DNA of 64,000 nucleotides from Cryptomeria japonica (GCF_030272615.1 NC_081407.1:437320230-437384229), one strand, 5' to 3'. Positions 10,560 to 23,929 are shown, counted from the stretch's first letter. Made by a program: numbers and translations. Notes: generated from the letters alone by a model not told the origin.

Positions 10560-11984
10560 TATAGACGTATAAAAATGACCATATTCCTAAATGGATATTT
10601 TATGTTCATTTCTCTATTTAATTAAATCCAATTTAATTAAATTATCCACATTCCTCTATTTAATTAAGAAAATTACTCAATTAAATTCACTATACCCATT
10701 TAATGAATAAATCATTTTATTCAATTAAATCCCCCCTATCCACTTTTAATTAAATTCAAATTTAATTAAATAGTTATCCTAAATTAAATAAATCTAATTT
10801 ATTTAATTGCAACCAAATTGAATAAATCATTTAATTCAATTAAATCCTATTATCCCTCCATCCACTTGCAAAATCCTACATCTCCCACTTGCCTTCCTAA
10901 ACCCCTTTCTAATCCCTTCTAGACTCTTCTAATCGCTTCTAATTAGCCTTACCCATCTTCTAAACTTTGTCACATCCCTAAGCAAGGGGAGGTCACTTCT
11001 CAAACCCTCAAAGTCTTTGATAACCATTAAAGGCTTCCAGCCTTCAACCACTTAATTCCCCAAAGTCTTCATAACCATTAATGGTTAACTCAAACCCTCT
11101 TACATGGTTAAAGAATTTGTTTTAACTCAACCTTCACCCAACCCAAAGGTCTCATCAGGCCTTTAATGGTTTGACCATGATTATCTCTTAATCATTTGCA
11201 CAAGGGTTTATCCTTGGATTAACTCTTAATCCAATGGGTAATCTTAACTTAAGCTTGACCCTTACCTTCTAGATAACCCTAAGGTCTTCTCAGGCATTTA
11301 ATGTCTCCAACCCCTTCTCTCAACCCAATTTTATGTTGACACTTGTCAGCATTTCATTGGTGCAAATTGCAAACATGGATCCCCAACTTTCAAACTCAAC
11401 CCTTGATCAACTCTTTCAATCTTGACCATCCATTGCCCTGTTTTTGCTATAAATAGAGCTTTTATTCCTCCATTTTGAATCATCCTCCAAATTTGTAGTA
11501 TCACACTTATGTTCAAATACATTCAAGCTTTCATATCTCATTTTATGCTCATCATTTAGCCTCTTTGAAATCAGGAATTAGTCTAAATATGCATGTTTAG
11601 AATATTTTCTTTATCATTTAGCTCAATCATAGACTAAATATATCATGTTAGGATAGTATTTATACTAACCTTGTCATCTTATAATCTAGTTTATTGCATT
11701 TTAAGATCATGCATAACTTAGGATGCATCTCGTACTAAAATCTATCAAAGCATCCCTCGTTCTTGCATTTGCCATCCCTAAACCATTTTGCTCAGTGATC
11801 TGAGAGCAAAAACATTGGTTTGAGGGACATTGTAAGATAGAGAATCATGGGACGAACCTTGGGAAGCTGAGTAATACTTCATTACTCCATAGCTTGCACC
11901 AAGAAGTCCTGTGTGTGTGTGTGGACAAGTTTTTTAGAATATTTTCACATATTGAGTTCTATCGACCTACTTTTCCCGCATACA
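10560..11984 (+). mobile_element. Solo LTR inserted in element A, 1425 bp
   Basis: Flanked by a perfect 5-bp duplication TACTC (10555-10559 and 11985-11989). It starts TATAGACGTATAAAAATGACC, close to the TGTAGACACCTAAAATTGTC start of the element B LTR in its own direction, so the terminal TG has mutated to TA. It ends GCATACA. AT-rich near-palindromes follow the start (10610-10850), as in the other Tat LTRs here. A TATA-like box GCTATAAATAGAGC lies near 11447. No internal sequence remains. Confidence 0.85.
11447..11460 (+). promoter_or_regulatory. TATA-like box in solo LTR
   Basis: GCTATAAATAGAGC at a plausible U3/R position of the plus-oriented LTR. A strong match to a plant TATA box, but activity is not shown. 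Confidence 0.5.
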
Positions 11985-13192
11985 TACTCAATCTTTATTT
12001 ATGATCGTTGATCTGCTAATGAAATGATATGCTTATAATGTAGTTGACAAATGAAATGATCTAACTAAAATTTATACTGCCATCTTCATATGCTATCTTG
12101 TAACAGTGCTTGATTTCATCATTGAGTTTTAAAATGTTGTAAGAAAATACAAGCAACTTGACATAAAGATTCAAGATGACCAGAGTATTTCTTACATGGA
12201 TTTTGATATAGCAAGTTAATACAAGAAAATTGATATAATGAATCAAGTTGACCTAAGTATTGCTTGTAGAACAGACAAGGAGTATCTCCTTTCATGCATG
12301 ACTTGGAACGTCCTCGTTGATCTTTTGCTGATCATATCCTAAGACAAGTTCATATTGTAATAAGAGATAAACCACAGACATCAATCACAGAAAATAATCA
12401 TGCCTCGTCATAGCTCCTCTAGTCATGGACATCCTTGAGTCGCATAGAGTACATGATTAGCAAAAAAATCAAGAAATAAACACTGAACCTTGTATGTCAT
12501 TCACATGTTCTTATGGTCATTAACTGATATAATTATCTTGGTGAATGATCTTTGATAATCCTTTATAGTTTGCGGGTTGATTCTTCATTTTCTAAGTTTA
12601 ACGATTCAGTTGTTGATGAGATGCCTTGATTGATTTGTTGCTTGTTATCTATTTCAAAACCCTAGATGTTTTTGGATTTTCTAAGTTTTTCAAATGTTTT
12701 TGGATTTTTAAATTTTCAAAAGATCACCTTAGCAAAAGGAATTAGGATTTTGCCCCCAGTAGAAACAAAAATTTATTATGGATGTATGAATTGATCAAGA
12801 TCCAAACCATGATAGAATAGAAATGCAGATTGATAGATACTGATAAAATCTAAGACAGTGATTACGACAAGTATGTCAAAAGGTTATAATTGTTGGTAAG
12901 CTGCATATTTCTTGCTAAATGGTTCAGAGCAATGGATGTGAAATATGGAATGGATAAGCTAAGATAGATGGCAGTGATAAATACGAGAGGATGGAGTGGA
13001 TAGGTGCGCAAAGCGGTCTCGTGGATGGAGGAACTCACTTTTTAGATAGTGCCTGTTTACCATGTTTTCACCATCTAAATTTATTGCATTTTTGTTGTTT
13101 TATACTTTTTAGGGATTTTCTGCTTTTCTGATTTTTACTAATTTCTTCAGGACTTTATATGCCTTTTATTGATTTTTCCAGGACTTTATATC
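11985..13192. other. Non-coding region between the PMD and pol genes, element A
   Basis: Begins with the TACTC duplication. It resumes weak homology to element B 34870-36110 (for example GTCATGGACATCCTTGAG near 12420). No open frame of interest. It is the tail-to-tail spacer between the PMD gene and pol. Confidence 0.6.
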
Positions 13193-16100
13193 TCAAGCAT
13201 AGAATTTATTGAGATGGATAGAATTGATAGGTTCATCAAACCAATCACCTTCAGGGGTAGATAACTTGTATGCTCCCGATCCATATGTTGCTACTATGAC
13301 AAAAGGTCATGGCCAATTTGGTTCAAATTTTCCCTTCTTTTCGCGGTCTTGCTGATTTCTCAAATTCTCCCTTAGAACTATGTCTCCAATCTGGAAAGTG
13401 TGCGGCTTGACTTAGTGGTTATAGCTTCTTGCCATTCTTTGTTGGTATACTTTCAAATGGTCTGTTGCATTTTGGCGACGTTCCTGAATCAGTTCTAGTT
13501 CCTGGAGTCGAGATACTCTTTGTTCTTCTTCTGGTATAAGACCATGCAAGGATACTCATAGAAAAGGTATCTCTACTTCTATAGGTAATATAGCTTCTGA
13601 TCCATAGACCAAACAATATGGAGTTGCCCCTGTTGGAGTGCAGACACTAGTTCGGTATGCCCAAAGAGCAGGATTTAGCTGAATGTATCAGTCTTTTCCA
13701 GCTTCATTGATTGTTTTCTTCAGGATTTTCAAGATAGTTTTGTTTGATGCCTCAGCTTGACCATTGCCTTGTGGATAATATGGAGTAGAGAACCTATGTT
13801 GGATATGAAATTTTTCACATAGCTTTTTTATATCTTGATTCTTGAATGGTCTTCCATTATTAGTGATAATGGTGATAGGAACTCCATAGCGACAGATTAT
13901 GTAATTCAAGATGAATGAGGATATCTATTTTCCTGTCATTGTTTTTAAAGGCACTGCTTCAATCCACTTAGTAAAACATTCAGTAGCAACTAGAATGAAT
14001 TTATGGCCGTTAGAGGATGAGGGATTGATCTTTCCTACAAAATCTAGGCCCCATTATGAAAATGGCCATGATCCTGTCATAGGATATAACTCTTGTGTTG
14101 GTGCATGATATAGATTTCCATGAATTTGACATTGTTACACTTTTTAGCATAGGTGAATGAGTCTGTTTCCATAGTAGGCCAAAAGTAACCCATACAAATA
14201 AGTTTCTTAGCCAATGTTAAACCACTTGAGTGTGTACCACAAATACCCGCATGAATGTCATTAAGAACTCTCTCAGATTCATCTTTTTCAAGACATCTCA
14301 ACAATGTACCATCTAGACCACACCTATATAGGATATTATTAATAATGGTATAGCGAGAGGACTGACGGATAAATTTTCTTCATTGATTACGAGATAATTC
14401 CAAAGGAAGGATATGATCCTTTAAATATTGGTAGGTTTGACCGTATAAGGATTGACTGGTTCCCGATATATGGCAAATTCGATAGGTATGTTGGGATTGA
14501 ATGGTAGGGGTTAAGATATCTTCCACAAGAAACTCATAACATTGTTGATTCTCTTTATTTTTCAAGAGAGATGTTATTGTAGCCATTGCATCTGCTGCTT
14601 TATTTTCATTGCTGGGAATCTGGGTGAATGTGATTTCTTTAAAATGTCCTTTAAATTATTCCACTAGCTATTTGTATGGCATAAGCTTATCATCCTTTGT
14701 TTGATATTCATCATTTATTTGATTAATGACAAGTTGTGAATTGCCATAGGCATGTAGTTCTTTGACATTCCATTCAATGGCCATTTTGAGCCCTATAGCC
14801 AATGCTTCATACTCTGCAGTATTATTGGTGCATGGAAATCTCAATCTATACGATTTCGGAATTGTATGTCCTTGAGGTGTGATAAAAAAGATTCCTGCAC
14901 CTGATCCATATTGAGTATAAGAACCATCAAAGTACAATTCCCAAAAGTTTGTACTTATTGTCAAGATATCTGCATCTAGAAAATTCAATGTGCAAAGGCA
15001 TGTCATTTTGTAAAGGTGCATTAGCCAATTAATCGACAATAACTTGTCCTTTGATGGCTTTCTGATCAACATATTCTATGTCGAATTCACTCAGTATCAT
15101 AACTCATTTGGCTAGTCTCCCTGTTAATGTTGACTTGCTCAATAAATATTTGAGAGGATCTATCTTTGCTATTAGTTTTACAGAAAGAATCAACATATAA
15201 TGTCGTAGCTTCTGAGTTGCGAATACAACTGCTAGACATATCTTTTCAATTGATGAATAATTTAACTCATATCCAACAAGTGTTCTTCTGATATAATAAA
15301 CTGCTCTTTCTTTTCCTTCATCATCATGCTGAGCTAGGAGAGCGCCTAAGGATACACTTGTTGTTGAGACATAGAGTAACAAGGGTTTCCCTTTGGTTGG
15401 TGATATTAGTACTGGAGGACTCATAAGATATTCTTTTATTTGCAAGAAAGCTTCTTCACATGTTAGATCCCATTTGAATGGAACATTTTTATGTAGAAGA
15501 TGGGTAAAGGGAAGACACCTATCGGCCAATTGGGACACAAATCTTCTGATTGATTGCAACCTTCCTTGTAAAGATCGCAATCGACTTATGTTCTTAGTTG
15601 ACTCCATCTCCATGATAGCTTTAACTTTTCCAGGATCTACTTCAATGCCACGAGCTGATATAATATACCCAAGGAGCTTTCTAGAGGTTACCTCGAATGT
15701 ACATTTCTTTGGATTTAATCTCAATTGATATCTTTCCAGCCTGTCAAAAATATTGCTTAAAATGTTCAAATGTTCTTTTCTTGTGTGAGATTTTGCGAGT
15801 ATGTCATTGACATAATCTTCCATAAACGTATGCATCATATCATGGAAAATTGTCATCATAGCCCTTTGATAAGTCGCTCTTGCATTCTTAAGCCCAAATG
15901 GCATAACATTTCAGCAGTACGTTCCCCATGCACAGGTGAAAATTGTCTTCTCTTGATCTTCAAGTGCGATTCTTATTTGATTATATCTTGAGAAGCCATC
16001 CATTAATGAAAACATCTCATGTCCTACTGATAAGTCCACTATGATATCAATGTTTGGAAGTGGGAAATCATCTTTTGGACATGCTTTATTCAGATCTCTG

Positions 16101-17950
16101 AAATCTGTGTAGATTCTTATGCTCTTATCCGGTTTTGATACTGGTACAATACTTGAAACCCATTCTGGATAAGCAACTGGTCTTATGAATCCCACTTCTA
16201 ATAATTTCTTGAGCTCAGTTTTGACAAGGAGAGCAATATGTGGGTACATCTTTCTTAGCTTATGCTTAACAGGTTTTGCTTTTAAATCCACATTAAGACG
16301 ATGCATGATAAGATCTGGGTTAAGCCCTGGCATATCTGCATAAGACCAAGAAGATTTTATTTGTCATTGCTTAAAGAATTCCATGTTTTTTTTTCTCTCT
16401 TTTTCTGATAATGAGGCAGCAAAATGAAGTATTTTAGGATCCTTTGATGTATCAATGTTTACCGCTTCTATTGGTTCTATGAGGATAGCAGATCTTTCTT
16501 GAAAATATGCAAGAAAAATGTCAAACATTCCATCTTCTGATGCCTCAAGGAGGTTTTCATCATCAAATATGCCCTTTATTTTCTCTTTTGATTGATCTAA
16601 TGTTGCCATGAAATGGTTTTCAACAATAGGTCTCTTTCCTTGTTTTATTTCACTTTTGCAACTGAAAAGTTTGGCATTCTCCTGACTATGAGAAACATCA
16701 CTTGATTCTGTAGTAGAGGATATCTTAGGTGGGATGGGTTCAATAGCGTTAAGGTACATAGCTAAGTCATGATCATTGGAAAAGACATTTAGTTCGGGGT
16801 TGTCTAAATTATCCCAATCAATTAGTTTAAGATGAAGAAGGGGTAAATCATAATCACTGTCATCATTAGGTGTTTCAACATTCATGACATAATGATCATA
16901 AGAATAGGTATTGTCATAGATTGAATGTTTTGGAGGATTGCCTTTCTCAAGAATTTCCGAATTAGTCTTAACAAGATTAATATTAGCATTTTGTATCTCA
17001 CACTCAAGTGGTTCTTCAATTAAAGTTTGTCCCTTAAATGAATGGATTATATCAACACACACATCTTTGGTATTGCAAATTTCTTCCTAATTGACTCCAT
17101 TTGTAGTTTGGAGTTGATAGACTTGTGTACATGTTAAAGAGGATTCTTTTAACAGATTTTGTCTCCTTTCAAACTCAGCTTCTTCTGGACTAATAGTTAA
17201 TCCAACTTGACTATCTCTTATTTCTTCTATGGTTTTTGCATATCTGATTCTTGTTTGCACTTCTTGTGGCATTGTGTCGATGTTTTTGTCATTCTCTTTT
17301 CTTTTTGCATATGCCTCTTTTCTCTAAATTCTGAGTTTCTCTTGTCTCCTTTCTAATTTATCTTTTGTTCTATAATAGACAAGTCTTCTTTTGTAATAGC
17401 TTCTTGATCTTCATTGTGTTCTTTACTTGATGTAGTAGATAAGGCATTTGGTCCCCATTCATAATCATTGGAATCTGTTTCTGAATTCTGATCTAAGACT
17501 ACTCCACTATACCATACTGGAATGTCGTATGGTGCAAAAAGTTCTCTGATTTCTGTCATTTCTATTTTTACTACTTCTGGAATATTTTGTTCAGATTTTT
17601 CTTTTGTTTGTATTTCTAGGACTTGCTGAGAAGATTTTTCATTCCCTGGGATGATAATCTCCTCTTCTTTCTTTTCGTGTACTTCTTGCTCTTGTTGTTT
17701 ATTGGTTATTGTTTCGGCCGCTTGATGTAGCTTTTCTTGCCAATTTTCTTCTTTAGAAACTGATTTCTTTCTCCATTTTTGTTGTTGATAATTATGTTGC
17801 TTTTGATTAGACTTCAGATATCCTAACCCAGATTTATCTTCTGTGGATTGTGAATGCGGACAAATAGGTTCTGAAATACCTTGATGTTCCTTACCAATTT
17901 GTCCTTTCCCTTCATATCCCATCTTTTGCATGATTTCATATCCTTTGCCA
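13193..17950 (-). pseudogene. Element A pol (G-patch, RT, RNase H, aRNase H, integrase), broken
   Basis: Minus-strand order: G-patch-like YGKGYEIMQKMGYEGKG near 17940, RT (16333-15500), Retro-RNase H (to about 15100), archaeal-type RNase H (15072-14668), integrase (about 14330-13690), C-terminal tail ending at 13193. Three frame changes (near 17300, 15100 and 14000) and several stops break it. Active-site losses are visible: the RT box reads YVND instead of YVDD, the second RNase H reads GNSQLV instead of GDSQLV, and the integrase reads ITNNG instead of ITDNG. It once supplied replication and integration functions for the element. Close homologue of the element B pol. Confidence 0.9.
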
Positions 17951-19292
17951 TATTATTTTATGGGAATATTGACTTCTGTTGATGTTACTATAGTTTTATC
18001 TTCATCCTTGTATAACCAATCAAGAATACTTTTGTCTTCATTTTCTTCTTTAAGAGTTCCAGCACCAACAAATGTCCCTTTAAACATATGTTTTGATTTT
18101 CCTGATGATTTTGATTGAATATCTGTAGGTTTTCCATATGACTTAGGGGAAAGTGGAAAATAATTCAAAGAATACTTTCCCATTCCTTCATCATTTAACT
18201 TGAGCTTTTCTTCAAAATTTTCCCATAATTTTGCTTGAATTTCCTTGGTAGGATATACTGATTCTCTGTTATGTGGAACTATGGTATCTTGTGTTGGCTT
18301 CAAATTATTGCAATATTGACTGGAATCTGCAATTATAGTGATTTCTTTTCCTTCATGAGGAAATTTTACACATTGATGGTATGTAGAAGGAACTGCTTGC
18401 ATCTTGTGAATCCATGGTCTTCCTAGAAGAATGTTGTAGGAGAGATTCAACTCTAAAACTTGACACAATGTATCCTTTTCCACAGGTCCTATCCTTATTG
18501 GTAGCATAACAGTTCCTTTAGAAGAACGTTCTGCTTCATCGTAAGCCTTGATGGTTATTTTCTTTTTCGGGTCTACTGCATTCTCTAAATATCCCAAAGC
18601 TTTTATCAAACTTAATGCACAAATATTTAAACCAGCTCCTCCATCTATGAGTACACGTTTGACACGAGTTTTATTAATGGAGACTTCAACATGTAAAGGA
18701 TCATTGTGAGGATGTTGTAAGGATGCATCATCATTTTCAGAAAATGATAAGCAATGAGGAGCTATAAGATGTCCTACCATGTTTTGGAACTGATCTACAT
18801 GCAAATATTTTGAAACCGTTGTTTCCACTAATGCTTTCTTCAAAATTTCTTTATGCATAGGTGAAATTTTGAGAAGTTCTAGAATTGATATTTGAGCGGG
18901 TATTCGTTGTAATTGCTCTACTAAATTGTATTGTTGTGATGTAGACGTTCGGTCTTTTGCTATACCTGGAAAGGTTACCTTTGCTTTGCTTCTTGTGATA
19001 ACGTTGATTGGTTTTGAAGATGGATTTTCATTAACAATTATCACATTTACTACATCATCATATGTATAAGCATAATTCACTTTGGTTTTCCCTTTGTCAT
19101 TTTCTAATCGAGATGATTCACCTTTATCATAGTTTGGAAGCGGAGTTTTAAAAGCCAAGTGTGATTCATTCGTCTTATGGCTATCCACAGTGATGGTTCC
19201 ATTATCAATTAGATCTTGGATAATGTGTTTCAATCTTTGGCAATCATTTGTTAGGTGTCCTTTATTCCGATGATAATTGCAAAAGTGATTGT

Positions 19293-20085
19293 TGTATATG
19301 GTGAAAAGTGGAAACAACAATGTTGAAAGGCTAAATAGATTCAACCACAAAACCCTAGCCTAACAACAACAAAGATCCACCATAACATATGAAGATTACC
19401 TAAGACAATGCAAATCAAATGAAATCACAAAGATTATACCATCACATGTCCAATAGGGTTTGGATCTCCATTCTTCCTATCTCCATTGATCTTGCTTGAT
19501 ATATTTGCTCTCAGATTTTATATGTGCACAAGAGCTCAACAAAGAATGGAAATGTGGTTGCAAGTAGGCTTGATTGCATATGCAAGTTCGAAAGCATACT
19601 CAAGGCTGAATGCATAGTGAGGGTTTATCAAGGTTTGATAATGAAGGAAGCATCTCCTTATATAGAAGACACTATATGAAATGGAGGGATAAGATTGAGA
19701 GGTGTAAAAGATAAATGGTCGGCTATGATTAAAGGGTAGGTAGGAAAAATAATAAAATAATGAGAGGGTAGGTAGTGTATGAATTAAGAGATGAATGACA
19801 TGTGTCATAGGTAGAAAAGGCTAATGAATTAATTAAATAAATAAAGATTTATTTAATTAATAGAGGAAGTGGGATCAATTAAATAAATAAGATATTTATT
19901 TAATTTAAGAAAAAGATAATTTAAATAAATAAATGTATTTATTTAAATGAGAAAGAAGGCTAGAAGAGGATAAATGAATTAATTAAATAAATAAAGATTT
20001 ATTTAATTAATAGATGAATTAGGCTAAAATAATTAAATAAATAAAATATTTATTTAATTAGATAGGACAATTTTAGGTGTCTACA
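19293..20085 (-). mobile_element. Solo LTR of the element B family inside element A gag, 793 bp
   Basis: Flanked by a perfect 5-bp duplication ATTGT (19288-19292 and 20086-20090), with TGTATATGG and GTGTCTACA ends on the plus strand. It aligns along its length with the 773-bp LTR of element B, including the series of AT palindromes (19820-20065). It differs by a ~20-bp length change and scattered substitutions. It splits the gag frame just before the zinc-knuckle codons. A minus-strand TATA-like box (TATATAAG, 19657-19664) is present. Confidence 0.95.
19657..19664 (-). promoter_or_regulatory. TATA-like box of the solo LTR
   Basis: Minus strand TATATAAG. It occupies the same position as the TATTTAAG of the element B LTRs, about 365 bp from the right-hand LTR start. 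Confidence 0.5.
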
Positions 20086-22289
20086 ATTGTCATTCCACCA
20101 ATTTGGCTTAACTGGTGGTTCATAAATTCTTGCTTATGGTAAAAGAACCAATTTGTTAGCAAGCAAAGTTTTTAGAGCTGATTCTAAAGATTCTCCAATA
20201 TTTGTGAATTTTCTCCGAGGATTAGAGAAAAAGGACTTGACTTTATTGTTTTCCAGATTGTTGTTGCTTGGGATTTGACTTGATAGATTGAAAATTGGTT
20301 GTTGTTGTTTTATAGTATTGTTATCATCATTTCCTTCATTGCTGACATTCCTATTCTTTGACCAGAACTTGGGTTTGTCATTGTTGTTGTTGTATGAATT
20401 ATTGTAAAGTTTTAGTTCTCCTTTCTTTACCATTGCGTTCTCTATTTTCAGACCATTTTCGATCATTTTGGCAAAAGAGGGGGGACATTGCATCCTTAGT
20501 CGATAACTCATTTCACTGATAAGATTATCAATGAATATGTCCATTTTTTCTTGATCAGGTACATCCCGGGGATACCTATTAAACATGTGTTTCCATCATT
20601 GTAAAAAGATCATAAAGGATTCACCATTCTTTTGTTTAACATTGCAAAGATCTAGCATTGTTATTTCATTCCTTATATTATAGGAATGTTGTGAAATAAA
20701 CCTATTTATAAGTTCTTCAAAGGATTTGATTCCAGATGGTAATCTTGAAAACCACTCCATTGATTGTCCATTTAAACTCCTAGGAAAAAGATGCATAAGG
20801 TAAGTTTCCTCGTGAGCAAATTCCATGCTCATTGTACAAAACTCCCTAACGTGATCTTGAGGATCAGATTTTCCATCTTATTTGTCATATTTAGGGATCT
20901 CGCAATGTTGTAGAAATGGCATCATATTCAATTTTTTATCAAAAGGATATGGGCATATATCTTGTAACGAATATTTCTTGGAGCTTGTCCCATTTTGCAT
21001 GTCTTGTATTTGCTATTGTAGAGCTTGTATTTGTGGAGTAAGGTTTGATAAGGGATTATCTGCATAGTCTCTCCTTGTTTTGTCATGAGTCTTTTTGTCA
21101 CTATTCTCTTTTCTTTTATCATCCCTTTCTTTCCTTGTTTCTTCATTGTTCATATCTTCATTATTTTGCTCATCTGTGTTTTGGGTGTTACTTGTCTCTG
21201 CGTCTTGTTTTAAGCTTTCTATGTTAAAGTCTTGTGGTAGTTTAGCTCCAGATTTTGCCAACATCAAGAGATATTTTTCTTTTTATTTTGCCAACAATTT
21301 TTCCATTAGCCTATCAAATTTGAAATCTTGTTCCAGGTCTCTAATGGTGCTATTGACAGCTTCTTCATCAACAACGGTAAATCCAAAAGTGGTATCTTCT
21401 TCCTCCATTTGTTGTTGTTTTCTAAGTTGTTTGTATTGGGCTCTAGTCCAAATTGGCATGTGATTATTTCAAAGTTGTCAAAAGTTCCCAAGGACAAGAT
21501 CAATAGGTGATTATTGGTTTAGGAAGATATGCTTTATTGATCTTACCACTATTGTTTGTTCGTTGGGATAAAGCGTCTCTTTGTTGAAAAACACGTCTTT
21601 GTAGAGTTTCACCGTCAAATTTTGTACTGCAGCCAAGTAAGTAGTGACAAAAACAATGTAGGAATGTTCTATGTTTCAATAAGATCTTGCAATTGATATA
21701 CAAGAATCTTATTCTCTTCTGAGTAGCTTTGTAACTAGGTTTTCTTTTCTTAATGTGATACTTAAAATTCATATAAGCATTTGACAGTTTACAAGTTTGA
21801 TTCCAATGTTGGTGCAATTTTGGTTTTGATGTAACCTAAATTCAAAATAGGAAAGATATATCCAAGATTAGGAACCTAGTATAGATTGATCAAGCTTCGT
21901 GATAGAGGATTTGATTATCCCGATGAGAGACTTGACAAGGATGTTGATTTTTTTGCACTTAAGATGTTTGAATCAATAGCTTGTTGAATGTTGATGTTTA
22001 TAGAACCTTTTAGGAATAACCTATAGGATTAGCAACCTAGTTGTTTGAGCTATTTTGAAAATATGTGATGGTTTAGAGGCAAACCTACTTCAAGAATTAT
22101 TTTGATGTTTTGATACTTTGATTTTGAGTTGGTGTTTCAAGTGTTGGAATGCTTTTTGTTTTATCCTTTTGATCACACTTTTCAGAAATTTGTTGATTTT
22201 CGATCTCTTGTAGATGATAATTTTCTTCAATTTTTGACATGTTACAGACATAGACGACACAATTTTTAATAAATGAAAAGCCCAAGCAA

Positions 22290-22710
22290 GTACAAATCCC
22301 TATGACAGGCTGAGACAATAGTTGTTGAATCTCACATGGAGTTTCCCTCGAGGCTACACTATTCAAAGCAGATATTTAGATGCTTGACCCCAATGGCTCC
22401 ACCCTCGGCACTCACTTCTTCGGGGCAGCCAAGCACCAGTTTCCATGAAATCTCCTCATGGCAAACTTTCTATCTCTACTAGGAACCGTATGTGTGTGAG
22501 CCGCTTCAGAGGTCCGACCTCCTGCGCCAACAACTAGAAGGTTTTTGGCAACTAGTACAAATAGTTTTTAGTAAAGGCTTCCGGTCATGTGGCCATACAT
22601 GCAGCACTTTCAGCTCTGTAAATACAGAAGGTTCCCAGCCTATAGAGGTTGCGCTCCATAGGGTTTATGGGGAAACATAGTGTCGATATGAACTTATCAG
22701 CACATGTTGT
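22290..22710 (-). other. Conserved leader block (element A copy)
   Basis: Matches element B 44625-45060 at about 80% by eye, far better than the flanking leader. The right part also recurs in copy A' (3941-4080). Shared landmarks include GAGGTCCGACCTCCT-like and GCCATACATGCAGCACTTTC. No shared long frame. It may be an RNA element (packaging, dimerisation or translation), by inference from conservation only. Confidence 0.6.
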
Positions 22711-23559
22711 TTGAACTTTCGTCACAAACACTATTTATTTATAGTGGATTGGAAGGACTCGGTATTAGCCCGTTTCCACTTTATGTCATTCCCCTCTCAC
22801 TAGCCCCCTCAAGGAAGCTTGGGAAGGCAGGCCCTCTAAAGGATTAATTGCTTGAAAGTAAAGAAAGCGTAAAAGAGTGGGTTTGGCTTTTTGGTCACCC
22901 AATTAAGGGGAGAGCGTATACCTACCACTTTTGAGACACGGAATACAAGTGTTATTTTTAACTTTCCAGAGCAATGTGATATATCCTCTACTTGGAGATT
23001 TTGCTCCAACAAGCATGGTGTTTATTTTAGCCCCATATAGCAAATGATTTTCTAAACTAGGATTTGGAAATCCTGGTCAACAAAATGAAAATCGTTGCAA
23101 AAAAAAGTAACTTGCTTCGTAAGAACACACAAGTTGATTGTTCTTTTTAATTTGCAAAATATAAGATTGATTGTGTTTTTTTACCTTTGCAAGAAAATAA
23201 AAGATTGTTGTTCTTTTTAGAGCCCAAAATTTGAGATGTGAATCCTAACTTTGCAAGAAAGTAAATGTTTGATTTGTTGTTCTTTTAACCTTGCAAATGT
23301 GATTATTTTTATAGCCCAAAAACAAGTGAGGTACTTTTTAGAACACCAAATTTGAAAAATGAAGTTCTTTTTACCCAAAAGGAAATATGAGTTCTTTTTA
23401 ACCAACTTTGAAAAAGCTAGAAAATAAATCACTAAATCCTAACTTAACTCCTCCAAATCTGCAAGAAATTGTTAAAAACCTGCAAAATAGTAAAAAGTTA
23501 GTGAAAAACCTTAGGTGGGCTTCTACAAGCCTAATTTCAAATCACGGTTACAAACTTTT

Positions 23560-23835
23560 ATGTCAAATGCGCTAACCTACGATGCAAAAGCGCTAACCTA
23601 TGTTACAAAAGCGCTAACCTGCATTACAAAAGCGCTAACCAATGATGCAAAAGCGCTAACCTATGATGCAAAAGCGCTGATTTTCAGACAAAAGCGCTAA
23701 CCTACATGACATATGCGCTAACCAATAATGCAAAAGTGCTGATTTTTAGACAAAAGTGCTAACGTACATGACATATGTGCTAACCAATTATGCAAAAGCG
23801 CTAGTCTAAGATGCAAAAGCGCTGTCAAAATTCAC
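23560..23835 (-). repeat. Element A motif array in the gag-pol leader
   Basis: About 13 copies, plus strand AAAGCGCTAACC with variants (minus strand GGTTAGCGCTTT), spaced about 20 bp. It ends about 75 bp before the primer-binding site. It is the partner of the array in the PMD intron at 6968-7245. Confidence 0.9.
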
Positions 23836-23908
23836 ACATGCGTGAATCTGCATTACAAATATGTTAATTTTATTTTTGTGAGATTTTTAAAGATATATGC
23901 GAGGTCCA

Positions 23909-23926
23909 GGCCCACGGTGGGCGCCA
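23909..23926 (-). promoter_or_regulatory. Primer-binding site, element A
   Basis: Minus strand TGGCGCCCACCGTGGGCC starts three bases after the LTR end. TGGCGCC starts are common in plant Tat/Athila elements and pair with a tRNA 3' end. I do not assign the tRNA. The A' copy (minus TGGCACCCATCGTGGGGC, next to 5288) has diverged slightly. Confidence 0.75.
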
Positions 23927-23929
23927 AAA

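Larger units (their letters stand above)
17953..21500 (-). pseudogene. Element A gag-protease, split by a solo LTR
   Basis: The gag N-terminus (about 21500-20900) and the capsid-like Retrotrans_gag core (20832-20140, EETYLMHLFPRSLNGQ and MEWFSRLPSGIKS) lie on one side of the insertion. The zinc-knuckle-like CNYHRNKGHLTNDC and the aspartic protease (VLIDGGAGLNICAL, then NILLGRPW) lie on the other. The knuckle has a C-x2-H-x4-H-x4-C pattern. A TAA at 17953-17955 stops the frame just before the G-patch, and the pol N-terminus follows in the same frame. Several further stops are present. The exact start is not resolvable because the N-terminal part is degraded. Confidence 0.85.
21501..23929 (-). 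other. Element A 5' leader (between LTR and gag)
   Basis: A 2.4-kb untranslated leader. The part nearest gag is unremarkable. 22290-22710 is a block strongly similar to element B 44625-45060. 22900-23500 is AT-rich with repeated GTTCTTTTTA pieces. 23560-23835 is the motif array, and 23909-23926 the primer-binding site. Only short frames are present, and I do not support a gene here. Confidence 0.7.
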
